Source: Caulobacter sp. 17J80-11
GTDB taxonomy: Bacteria > Pseudomonadota > Alphaproteobacteria > Caulobacterales > Caulobacteraceae
NCBI RefSeq assembly: GCF_014349105.1
Contig: NZ_JACSJI010000019.1
Coordinates: 1 to 64,000, forward strand
Length of the DNA stretch: 64,000 bases
Direction of reading: 5' to 3'
The notes under the pieces were generated by a model. The model was given only the letters and a program-made list of their open reading frames with translations. It ran no database searches and had not been told where the DNA came from. Below, piece after piece: positions 44,858 through 54,300 of the stretch. Numbering within the stretch: the first letter of the stretch is position 1; the number at the start of each line of letters is the position of its first letter. A program made the position numbers and the translations under genes.

Positions 44858-47329
44858 CTATCCCGCTGTTTTTTCTTTGGTCTTTTTCTTGAAGGAGAAT
44901 GTGCTGCCACCGCACAGGCAGAGCATGTGCTCCTTGCTGCCTCGGTGGGGGCTCACTTCGAGTAGGTCGCCGCAGAGCTGGCAGGTGAACTCCCGAACAA
45001 GCGCTTCGAAGGAATCGACGAGAGGGAGGAAGTCGTTTTTGTGGAAATTGGACCACGCGTTAAAGTGAATAGCTGGGTTTACCTGCCACTGTTCGATCGA
45101 AGTAGCCGCCGCAGCTTCTGTAAGTGCAGCTGTGCGTTGGCGAATAGCATCCGCACGTACCGTATCCCCCCAGCTCTCTGCAGCTGCTAGCGACTCCAGA
45201 AGCAGCTTTTTCATTTGCCCAATAGCCGGTGCCAAAAGGTCGCCTAGGTCGTGGCGTCCGTCCGCGCGGTATTCGACGCGCACCCGTAGCGACTGGCAGT
45301 ACTCACCCGCTAGATGCTCAAGGTAGTGGCGCAACAAGGCCGCAGCGCCGCGGACATCGTCCAACGTCGCGTACTCACGGATTTCGGCCCAGATGTCTCC
45401 CCCTGTCCATGCAGAAGGGCCCTCGTCGACCGTCCATTTCCGGAAATGGACCGCCTGCTTCGGTTCAACGAGTCCGGCCGTCCCCATATGCTTCAGCCAC
45501 GTCTTATCGTGCGTCGTCAGTACGAACTGTGTGTTCGGAAACTCCGCTTTCAGCATTCTGGAAACTTCCCGGCGATGTCCGGCGTCGACAGACATGAGCA
45601 CGTCGTCCAGGACCGCGAACGTGAAGGCATCGCCGAGTAAATGCCGCATGAGGGCTAGGTAGAGACATAGCCCCATGCTGTCCTGGTGGCCTTCGCTGTG
45701 ATAAGCACCCGGCGGAAAGAAACCTCGCGTGTAAAAGTCGACATTGAAGCCAAGTTTCCCCATCGAGGGCATAAGCTTGGCTTCAAATGTGCTTTCGTCG
45801 TCAGCGTTTATGTGCCGATACAGTTCGGCAAAATGTCCCTCTACGTCTTGGTAGACCTTCTCAAGAGCGAGCCTCGACGCTTCTGCGTATACATCGAGCA
45901 CCTTTCGCGCCCGCTGCGCGCGCGCAGCAGCCGATCGCGCAGCGGCGTTGTCGGACCGCAACGCTTCGAAGCGCAGGTCCGCAACTGTTAGGAAGTCGCG
46001 GGCGGCCTCCTGTTCTGAGGGCTCGGGTAAGACGGCGATTGCGTGGTCCAGTCGGTCAAATACCTCGTTGAGGCCGTCGTCTCGAAGAATGGCCTCCAGT
46101 GCAGCAAGCGTCGCGTCGAGCGGAACGAACGCTGCGAGCTGGTCGCTCAGGGCCTTAAGGCCAGCGCCGCGATTGGTGAGCGCCTTCAGCGCTGCGTCGT
46201 CCAACAGGCGCTTGGTAAGGGGAAATACCGTTCGTAAAGCCTGTGTCTCCGCTTCCAGGGCCTCAATTAGCGGAGCAATCAGGGTCTCTGCAGCCGTTCT
46301 GAGACGGTGGACCTCAGCTAGCTTGGCTCGTTTAGCCTCAATAATAGCGGCAAAGACCTCTGGAGCTTTCGGGGTCTCGCAAGCCGGACAAGCTTCGCCA
46401 TCATACAAGTCAAGCGCGGTTCGCAAAAAATCGTCGCGCACAACCGCGTCGAGCAGGCTGGCGTCAGCTTGGAGTCCCGTCACCGCTTGACTGGCCGCTG
46501 CTACCTTGGCGACAAATTCCTCGGCCCCTAGCCGTTTTGCTACAGACCTAGCAGCCTCGACGTCAGCTTTTGCAGCCGCCTTCACGAGCCTGTGGCCCGC
46601 TTCGCCTTCAGGAGCGCTAGCCAGTCCATCTTTCAGAGAGACTTCAGCGCTCAGCACGGTAAGCGGTTCAAGGCCGAGGACCGCTCGAAAGTGGTTCACT
46701 ACCGTAAGAACTTCCGTCGAAGACAGTGTCGCTAGTCCGAGCGCGCGAAGAAGGGCGTTCTTCGAGGCTTCTTTCACGCGATCTGCGTTTGCCGACGAAG
46801 TTTGTTCCGCATTCGCAATACGCTGGAACTTCGTCCGCAGGTCTTCAAGCTGATCCAGCTTTAATAAGGCTTGGACGTCCTTCGATCGCTTCCCAGGCTC
46901 CGCGAGCACGTAGCGGATAATCTCGCGACGAGAGAGTGCAATTTCGGGATGCTCTTCGACGCTCTTGAAGAGCGCTCTCGCTTCCTTTGTATCAGGGATG
47001 ACACTTAATGTTTTCGGGCTCTTAACAGTCCTACGAATTGTAAATGTCTTCTTGTTCGCAGGTGTCGACACCACCGCTTCGACGTACGCTTTGTCCGGCG
47101 AGAACCGGCTGTCTACGTGAGGCGCATGGTCCTTTATTGACAAGTCGCCTCGTCCTTGACCGGTCAGGCGCGAGATTGTCCCGGTCAGAACAAACTCTAG
47201 GGCGTCGACGATTCCACTTTTGCCGGTCCCGTTGGGACCACAGACGGCGAAATTCTTACCCTTCAGATCCAGCTGAAGGCGCCGGACGCCTCGGAACTCA
47301 TGAATTGTCAAACGCTGAATGTGGATCAC
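44858..47329 (-). CDS. SMC/RecF-like AAA ATPase with Cys motifs, probably acquired
   Basis: The 823-residue protein has Walker A GPNGTGKSGIVDALEF (31-46), an ABC-type signature region SEGHQDSMGLCLYLALM (545-561), Walker B FAVLDDVLMSVD (571-582, DD in place of DE) and an H-loop VLTTHD (603-608). The middle is helical with a CPAC pair (314-317), placed like a zinc hook, and the C-terminus has a ribbon (CQLC 783-786, CLC 804-806). This is the RecF/Rad50-type plan of many defence ATPases. Its base composition is less GC-rich than its neighbours and it opposes the local gene direction. The GTG start overlaps the upstream gene (GTGA). Exact function is not known. Confidence 0.85.
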   Translation of the reverse strand: MIHIQRLTIHEFRGVRRLQLDLKGKNFAVCGPNGTGKSGIVDALEFVLTGTISRLTGQGRGDLSIKDHAPHVDSRFSPDKAYVEAVVSTPANKKTFTIRRTVKSPKTLSVIPDTKEARALFKSVEEHPEIALSRREIIRYVLAEPGKRSKDVQALLKLDQLEDLRTKFQRIANAEQTSSANADRVKEASKNALLRALGLATLSSTEVLTVVNHFRAVLGLEPLTVLSAEVSLKDGLASAPEGEAGHRLVKAAAKADVEAARSVAKRLGAEEFVAKVAAASQAVTGLQADASLLDAVVRDDFLRTALDLYDGEACPACETPKAPEVFAAIIEAKRAKLAEVHRLRTAAETLIAPLIEALEAETQALRTVFPLTKRLLDDAALKALTNRGAGLKALSDQLAAFVPLDATLAALEAILRDDGLNEVFDRLDHAIAVLPEPSEQEAARDFLTVADLRFEALRSDNAAARSAAARAQRARKVLDVYAEASRLALEKVYQDVEGHFAELYRHINADDESTFEAKLMPSMGKLGFNVDFYTRGFFPPGAYHSEGHQDSMGLCLYLALMRHLLGDAFTFAVLDDVLMSVDAGHRREVSRMLKAEFPNTQFVLTTHDKTWLKHMGTAGLVEPKQAVHFRKWTVDEGPSAWTGGDIWAEIREYATLDDVRGAAALLRHYLEHLAGEYCQSLRVRVEYRADGRHDLGDLLAPAIGQMKKLLLESLAAAESWGDTVRADAIRQRTAALTEAAAATSIEQWQVNPAIHFNAWSNFHKNDFLPLVDSFEALVREFTCQLCGDLLEVSPHRGSKEHMLCLCGGSTFSFKKKTKEKTAG

Positions 47330-47589
47330 GGGGTATCGCTTTCAAACAGCGCCGACCGGATAGCCGCTTCTGATCGTTCCTCATTATCGATCAGCGCATC
47401 GCGCAAGCGGGCCGCAACCTCAGCAAGGTCTGCTTCCTGAGCGAGCGTATCGATAAAATCGGCAAGTACGCGGCCCACAAGTGAGCCGCCGCCCGCAACG
47501 GGACCGTTGTCCTCATCGTTGAGGGTATCCATGCACGTCGCCCCAAGCTGTGGAGGCAGACCGTACAACCAGGCGATGTCACCCGTCAT
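47326..47589 (-). CDS. Small partner protein of the SMC-like ATPase
   Basis: This 87-residue acidic protein (MTGDIAWLYGLPPQLGATCM, then a helical LADFIDTLAQEADLAEVAAR and ERSEAAIRSALFESDTP) overlaps the ATPase by four bases and shares its composition. Two-gene units of a small helical protein and an SMC-like ATPase occur in several defence families (for example the middle component of three-component ABC systems), but no third gene is present. The ATG at 47589 has no obvious ribosome site; an internal ATG at 47532 is an alternative. Unrecognised. Confidence 0.7.
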   Translation of the reverse strand: MTGDIAWLYGLPPQLGATCMDTLNDEDNGPVAGGGSLVGRVLADFIDTLAQEADLAEVAARLRDALIDNEERSEAAIRSALFESDTP

Positions 47590-47760
47590 CTGTTACAGCG
47601 CGCACCAAGACCCCCAATTGACACCCCCGCCTAACGGCGTTCTCCTCTAGTCGCCGGCGTAGGGGGCTCGCCGGTGCGGCTCGTCGAGCCGGCTGGTGTT
47701 CGTCGCCGGTAGTGGCCCGGCGGTCGGCTCCCGCGTTCGCGTCTGCGTCCGGGGGGGAGC
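47590..47760. other. Divergent promoter region
   Basis: This 171-base gap separates the minus-strand ATPase unit from the plus-strand giant genes, so it should contain both promoters. I see a GC-rich stretch and a GGGGGGGAG ribosome site just before the ATG at 47761, but no clear promoter pair or direct repeats that would mark an insertion. Confidence 0.4.
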
Positions 47761-50700
47761 ATGGCCGACGAACACGACGCCCGAGAACCGACTTCGGTCT
47801 CCGAAGCCCTGCGCCTGTTGCGGCTGAACCGCAGGCGTGTGCTGACCATCCTGGCCGCCGGCGCGGCGACCTCGGCGGCGGCGCAGAACCGCACGCCCTC
47901 GCGCACGCCCCCGGGCGGCGGCGGGCGGCGGCCGTCTCCCATTCCCGGCGGGCGCGGGCCGCAGGTCACCATCGACCTCAGCAATCTCGGCCGCCGGCGC
48001 GACGACAGGCCCAAGCTGCCCGACCGGATGTTCGTGGTCCGCCCCGACGACATGGTCGTGCTGGAGGTGGAGCCGGTCGGCCTGAAGCGCTCGGCCGGGC
48101 GGCTGGTGCGCTCCGGCGGCGACGCGCTGCTGATCGTCGACCACCCGGCCCAGGCCATAGCCGAGCAGGCCTACTGGAAGACCTCCGGCCAGGCCTCCAA
48201 CACCGCGGTCGACAAGACCGGCGCGCCCTACGCCTCCCCCGGCGACGAGACCCCGCTCCCGACCACGCCCGCCCCCTCGCGCCTGGCCGGGCGCTCGCGC
48301 GTGGTGGTGCGCATGCCGACGGGGCAGATCGACCTGCCCTGCACGCTGGAGGGGATACTGGAGGCCTGCCGGACCTGGCCGCTGGTGCTGGATCCGGCCG
48401 CCCGCCCGGCCCCGCCGGAGGCGGTGCGCGCCGGCCGCTTCACCGTGCCGCTGGACGCGGCCACCGCCGTGCTGGCGGGCTCGCTGCCGGTGGGGGCGCG
48501 CGACAAGCTCAAGCCCGCGCTGGAGACCGCCAGCACCAAAGTGGCCGCGGGCATTCTGGCGGGCGCGCGCGGCGGCAAGCCGCTGGACGACGCGGCGATC
48601 GACGCCCTGATCGCGCGCGAGGTCGACGCCGCCACCAAGACCTCCGGCGGGACCGGCGTGCGGGCAAAGCTGACGCCGGAGCAGACCGCCTCGGTACGCG
48701 GGCTGGTCGAGGCCTCGGCCATGACCACGGTCGGCGACCAGGCCTTCGCCTTCATCGACCAGAAGCCGCACAAGCCGGCCGAGAAGACCACCCAGATCGA
48801 GCTGCCCTGGCGGCTGGTGCAGTCGCCCCTGCCGGGCGCGGGCTTCGACCACCAGACCCTGCCGGTGAACAGGGGCGGGCGCATCGAGCTGTGGCACTCG
48901 CGCCTGGGCGCGCGGCGCGACAGCCCCCTGCCCGGCCAGCATGTCGTCGACGACCGGGCGGCCCAGCCGGTGCGCGCCCTGTGGTCGCCCGACTACGACA
49001 AGCCGCTGGACGACATCAATTCGGTCTGGGCCCTGACCGGCCAGGACCGCCGGATGCTGGTCCTCAACATGGCCGACTACACGGCCAAGACGCTGGACGG
49101 GAAGAAGTTCACCCCCCGCCCGTCGCGCGCCAAGCGGCTGATGCTGTCGGCGCTGGGCGGCTGGCTGGACGCGGAGGGCGCCTGGCAGGTCCGGCCCAAG
49201 GGCAGCGACATCGAGGCCTGGAAGCACAAGACCGCCCAGGCGCGCGACTACTACGTGCGGGTGGTCTACGCCGGCTTCCTGTTCCCGACCGGCCACGCCG
49301 CCTCCCTGGTCAAGGAGACCGAGCGGGTCTTCGAGACCCAGAGCGACGGCGGGCGGGTGGCGATGCTGCGCCAGCGCAGCTTCATCATCGTGCGCGAGAA
49401 GACCCGCACCTATCCGGGGGCCAACCAGGCGTTCGGCGGCTACGACCTGCCGTTCAAGCAGATCGACGTGCTGACCGAGGTCACCCCCGACCTGAACCAG
49501 CCGGGCAAGCCGACGGGCGCCTCGCCCAACGCGCTGGACGTCAGCTTCTACGGCAGCCCCGACCTGGTGCGTCAGGCCTTCTGGCCGACCACGGCCGACG
49601 GCGACATGGCCTTCAAGATCTCGGCGGTGGACGCGGCCGGGCGGCGGATCGGCTTCGACCTGCCGATGATGTTCGTCTCCGACCAGCTGAACGCCGAGGC
49701 GGCCAAGGTCGCGGCGATCGCCGGCTTCTACAACGCGGGAAACCAGCTGACCCGCCGCAAGCGCACCCTGGGCGGCCAGACCGTGCAGATGGCGCCGGGC
49801 GAGGCCGGGGCCGAGGACGTGCACATGCCGGCCTCCAGCGTCACCTTCCGCGGCGCGGGGGCGACCTCCACCGAGGGCATGTCGGCGACCGCGCCGCTGT
49901 TCTATCCGGGCCTGGAAGGGGCCGAGGTGAAGCTGCGGGCGGTCGAGGCCATGACCGGCGCGGTCGGGGCGCGCGCGGTCAGCTTCAACCCGACCTATCT
50001 GCGCGAACAGTTCGGCGGGTCGAACGCCGGCCAGGTGTTCCTGGACCTGGTGGCCAAGGCGGGCGCGGGCTCCAGCGAGCAGCTGGGCGGTCTGATCTCG
50101 CCCAACTTCGCGCCCAGCGCCCTGTCGCGGAAATACGGCGCGGTCGGCGGCAAGAGCGATCCCGGTAGCGGCGGCGCCGACGCGGTCGGCTCGGCCGCCC
50201 AGTTCCTGAAGGGCGAGTTCAACCCGGCCGACTTCATCCCCGACGACGTCATGCTGCTGGGCGCCTTCCCGCTCAGCAAGGTGCTGAAGCTGGTGGCCCT
50301 GGCGGCGGAGGTGACCGGCACGGAGATCCCGCGCCTGTCGCAGGTGCAGTTCCCCGACCGAATCGAAGCCAAGTTCGAGTTCGAGCAGAAGGACCTCGAC
50401 CCGCCCGCGCCGATCGACGAGATCTTCAAGCCGATCAAGGGCAAGAACGTCTTCAGCCTGAGCTCCAGCTCCAAGATCTGGCTGAACGGCAAGCCGGCCG
50501 AGACGCGGGTCGACGGGGCGCTGACCCACTTCCGGATCAACCTGTTCGGCTGCCTGATCGTCCACTTCGTCAACCTGGCCTTCTCGGCCGAGCCGGGCCG
50601 CAAGCCCAGGGTCGACGTGGACCTCGACCCGGATCACGGCGTCGAGTTCGGCGGGCCGCTCAGCTTCGTCAACAAGCTGCGCGAGATGATCCCCTCGGAC

Positions 50701-51363
50701 GGCTTCGCCGATCCGGTCGGCCTGTCGGTGACCCCGGCCGGCATCAACGCCGGCTACAGCCTGACCCTGCCGCCGATCGCCATCGGCGTTCTGACCCTGC
50801 AGAACGTGATGATCGGGGCGGCCTTCAACCTGCCGTTCATGGGCGGCAAGCCCAACGCCCGCTTCAACTTCGCCGAGCGGGAGAGCCCGTTCAACCTGAC
50901 CGTCTCGCTGTTCGGCGGCGGCGGCTTCGTGGCGCTGGGGGTGGACACCGGCGGCGTGCGCGAGGTCGAGGCGGCGCTGGAGTTCGGGGCGCAGATCTCG
51001 GTCGACCTGGGCGTCGCCTCGGGCGGGGTCTACGTCAAGGGCGGCTTCTACTTCCACTGGGTGGACGAGAGCGGCAAGGAGCGGGTCGAGCTCGAGGCCT
51101 ATGTCGAGATGGGCGGGCACCTGTCGGTGCTGGGCCTGATCACCGTGTCGCTGACCTTCCACCTGGGCCTTTGCTACGAGAAGGCCGGCGACGAGGCGCG
51201 GCTGTTCGGCCAGGCCACCCTGACGGTCGAGATCGAGATCCTGTTCTTCTCCATCTCCGTCGACGTGACGGTCGAGAAGCAGTTCGCCGGCTCCAAGGAC
51301 CCGCTGATCACCGACCTGACCACCGCGGACGACTACGCCCGCTATTGCGCCGCCTTCGCGTAA
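47761..51363 (+). CDS. Giant secreted protein of unknown function (1200 residues)
   Basis: The 1200-residue product has a Tat-like signal: RLNRRRVLTILAAGAATSAA (residues 21-40), an Arg-Arg pair, hydrophobic core and AAAQ cleavage-like end, then a Pro/Arg/Gly-rich linker. The middle is mixed, with an extended beta-like pattern. Residues about 990-1180 are striking: alternating hydrophobic strands with Gly turns (GYSLTLPPIAIGVLTLQNV; NLTVSLFGGGGFVALGVDTG; GGHLSVLGLITVSLTFHLGL), like a beta-barrel or beta-helix. I recognise no named domain. Base composition fits the host. It is followed after 12 bases by the 1405-residue gene. Confidence 0.85.
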   Translation: MADEHDAREPTSVSEALRLLRLNRRRVLTILAAGAATSAAAQNRTPSRTPPGGGGRRPSPIPGGRGPQVTIDLSNLGRRRDDRPKLPDRMFVVRPDDMVVLEVEPVGLKRSAGRLVRSGGDALLIVDHPAQAIAEQAYWKTSGQASNTAVDKTGAPYASPGDETPLPTTPAPSRLAGRSRVVVRMPTGQIDLPCTLEGILEACRTWPLVLDPAARPAPPEAVRAGRFTVPLDAATAVLAGSLPVGARDKLKPALETASTKVAAGILAGARGGKPLDDAAIDALIAREVDAATKTSGGTGVRAKLTPEQTASVRGLVEASAMTTVGDQAFAFIDQKPHKPAEKTTQIELPWRLVQSPLPGAGFDHQTLPVNRGGRIELWHSRLGARRDSPLPGQHVVDDRAAQPVRALWSPDYDKPLDDINSVWALTGQDRRMLVLNMADYTAKTLDGKKFTPRPSRAKRLMLSALGGWLDAEGAWQVRPKGSDIEAWKHKTAQARDYYVRVVYAGFLFPTGHAASLVKETERVFETQSDGGRVAMLRQRSFIIVREKTRTYPGANQAFGGYDLPFKQIDVLTEVTPDLNQPGKPTGASPNALDVSFYGSPDLVRQAFWPTTADGDMAFKISAVDAAGRRIGFDLPMMFVSDQLNAEAAKVAAIAGFYNAGNQLTRRKRTLGGQTVQMAPGEAGAEDVHMPASSVTFRGAGATSTEGMSATAPLFYPGLEGAEVKLRAVEAMTGAVGARAVSFNPTYLREQFGGSNAGQVFLDLVAKAGAGSSEQLGGLISPNFAPSALSRKYGAVGGKSDPGSGGADAVGSAAQFLKGEFNPADFIPDDVMLLGAFPLSKVLKLVALAAEVTGTEIPRLSQVQFPDRIEAKFEFEQKDLDPPAPIDEIFKPIKGKNVFSLSSSSKIWLNGKPAETRVDGALTHFRINLFGCLIVHFVNLAFSAEPGRKPRVDVDLDPDHGVEFGGPLSFVNKLREMIPSDGFADPVGLSVTPAGINAGYSLTLPPIAIGVLTLQNVMIGAAFNLPFMGGKPNARFNFAERESPFNLTVSLFGGGGFVALGVDTGGVREVEAALEFGAQISVDLGVASGGVYVKGGFYFHWVDESGKERVELEAYVEMGGHLSVLGLITVSLTFHLGLCYEKAGDEARLFGQATLTVEIEILFFSISVDVTVEKQFAGSKDPLITDLTTADDYARYCAAFA

Positions 51364-51375
51364 GGAGCCTAGACG

Positions 51376-54300
51376 ATGGTCACCTACTCCTCCGAAGCGG
51401 TCTGGACGGTCCTGCCGAACGGGCTGGGCGAGGCGAAGCAGCTGAAGGCCTCGATCCTGGTGTCGCCCCGCCTGTGGTCGGACGCGAGCGACCCGTCGCT
51501 GGGCGGCCACGACGGCTGGAAGGTCTGGCGAAACTGGGCGACCGCCATGGGCGGGGCCGGCTTCCTGCTGAAGGCCGAGGGCCTGTCGGCGCCGGTGAAG
51601 GCCACGGTCGTCTCCAAGACCGACAAGGCGGTGTTCGAGGCGCTGTTCGGCGATACGACGCCGGTGAACCCCTTCGTCTTCTCCGACTGGTCGAAGAAGA
51701 AGGTGCTGAGCTATCCGCTGGCCGATCTGGCCACGGCGCTGGACGAGACCTACGGCGGCTGGGCGCTCAACGCGGGCGAGCTGCCCAAGCGCGGCGACTT
51801 CGGCGCCCAGTTCAGCCGGGACTTCAATCCCAAGCGCCGTACCCGGCCCGAGGACGTGCTGCGCATGGTGGCCGAGGGCCAGGGCTTCGGCCGCACGCTC
51901 GGCCAGAACGGACAGGGCGCCTCGACCGCCCAGCTGGCCCAGGCGCTGGACCTGCTGGCCACCTACCACCGGCCGCTGAACAAGCAGGAGCTGGCGGTCT
52001 GGACGCCGCCGCCGGGCGACGAGGTCCACGAGCCGGCCCGCTATCGCAAGGGCTCGCGCCCGCCCCTGCCGAGCAAGGCGGACCTGGCCCGCAAGGTCGA
52101 CTTCCACCAGATCGCCGCCGCCCTGATCCAGTATCCGGATCTGGCGCGGGCCTGCGGCTTCGTCATCGACGTCGAGATCGACCCCGCCGCCTTGGCCGCC
52201 GCCGGCGCGAACCTGAAGCTGAGCGTGGCCGAGGTGGTGCTGGACGGCTTCGCGCCGCCGGCGCCGATCAGCCCGGTGTCCATGACCCGCAACACCGACA
52301 CCGGCTTCTTCCTGCAGGGCGCGCCCTTGCCGGCCGGCCAGGTCTCGCCCTTCGTCGACCGCTGGCTGCGGCTGGACGCGTCCGGCCCCTACCGGCTGGT
52401 GCAGATGGACGTCGACGGCGCGGGGCTGAAGTTCAGCCAGTTCGCGGAATCGATGCTGCGCGACGTGCCGGCCGACTTCGACGACGACATCCTGCCCGGC
52501 GATCCGCAGGCCGAGCCGCAGGCGGGCGCGCCGTCGATCCGCACCGGCGGCCTGACCCTGGCGCATCGCCGGCGGGACCTGTCGCTGCAGGCCGCCTTCG
52601 TGCAGGCCAAGACCCTGAACGTGGCCGCCCTGGCCCACGCCGCGGCGCCGTCCGATCCGTCCAAGCCGCCGGCGACCGTCTTCGCCGGCGACGCCGTGCG
52701 CGGCTACCGGATCGACGTGCTGGACGAGACCAAGGGCCAGTGGCGCAGCCTGTGCGCCCGCCACGGCGCCTACACCTTCACCAAGGGCGGTCACGACCCC
52801 ATCCCGTTCGGTTCTCCTGACGCGCCGGCGCCGGGCAAGCCGTCCGACGAGGGCATGGTGCGCGCGGCGGCCGGCTCGTCCACCGACGGCTCCAATCCCA
52901 ACCTGGTGAAGGTGCACGAGGGCCTGTTCAGCTGGCGCGGCTGGAGCCTGTGCGCGCCCGAGCCCGGCAAGTGGGTGAAGTCGGACAACAGCTTCTCGGG
53001 CGCCGCCGACCCGCTGCCCTCGGGCCTGCCGCTGGACGTCGCCTTCGCCGCCCAGCCGGGCACCCTGCCCTCGCTGCGGTTCGGGCGCAGCTACCGGGTG
53101 CGCGTGCGCCTGGTCGACCTGGCCGGCAACTCGCTGGCCGCCGACGCGGCCGCGCCGGCCGGGGCGGTGTCGGACCCGCAGACCTACCTGCGCTACGAGC
53201 CGGTCGAGCCGCCGAGCCTGGCCCTCATCGGAGAGAAGACCTCCGAACTGCAGGTCCCCGGCGACGGCGAGTCCATGGGCCGCCTGGCGATCCGCACGAT
53301 GGACGCAGGCCTGGCCGAGCCCAAGCGCGCCCGCCGCCATGTCGTGCCGCCGCGCGTCGGGGCCCGCTTCGCCGAGCAGCACGGCGTGCTGGACGGCCCG
53401 GACGGGCGCATCGACGCCGGCAAGTGGTCGACATTGATCAACCAGGACTCGCCGCTGATCGACCTGGAGGTCGACGGCCAGCGCTGGCCCTGCGCGCGCG
53501 AGCGGTTCGTCCTGCCCTTCCTGCCCGATCCGATGGCGGTGGCGGTGGCCGTCCGCGTGCTGGGCGTCGACGGGATCGACCCGAAGGTCGTCCACCACGT
53601 GCCGCTGTACGGCGACACCGTGCCGGTCACCGCCGCGGCGGCCAAGGACTGGCCTAAGGCCAAACCGTTCGAGATCGAGCTGGTCGACGGCGGGCCGGGC
53701 GCCGGTTTCACCATCGAGGGGACTGGCCGGCGGGTGTTCCGCGTGCGCCTGATCAAGGCCCAGCGCGCGCGCCTGCGCGTCTCCTGCGTGCTGCCGGCCA
53801 GCGCCAAGTCGATGATGAAGTGGCGCGCCCGGGTGGCCTCGGCCGGCCTCCCCGCCGCCCAGCAGCACGCCCTGGACGCCCTGGTGGAGGGCGGCGGCCA
53901 CTGGATGTTGACGCCCTGGCGAACGGTCGAGCTGGTGCACGCCGTGCAGCGGCCGCTGGTCAAGCCGGTCATCCAGAACCTCGACACCGCCCAGCGCGGC
54001 TTCGGCGAGCTGGACGCGCGGCTGTTCTTCGACACGCCGCTGGACGCCGAGAGCACCGGCCGGCTGGACCTCTACGGCGAGTGGAACGAGGTCGAGGACA
54101 CGCCCGGCGAGCCCCGTCCCAAGGGCAAGCGGGCGACCGCCGACGCCTGGGGCCGCACCATCACCCGCAAGGAAACCCCGCAGACCTTCCGGGCCGAGGC
54201 GCGCAAGGCCCCGCCGGAGCACAAGTTCGCCGACACCCGCTATCGCCGGGTGAGCTACCGGCTGGACGCCACCACCCGTCACCGCGAGTTCATGCCCGCC

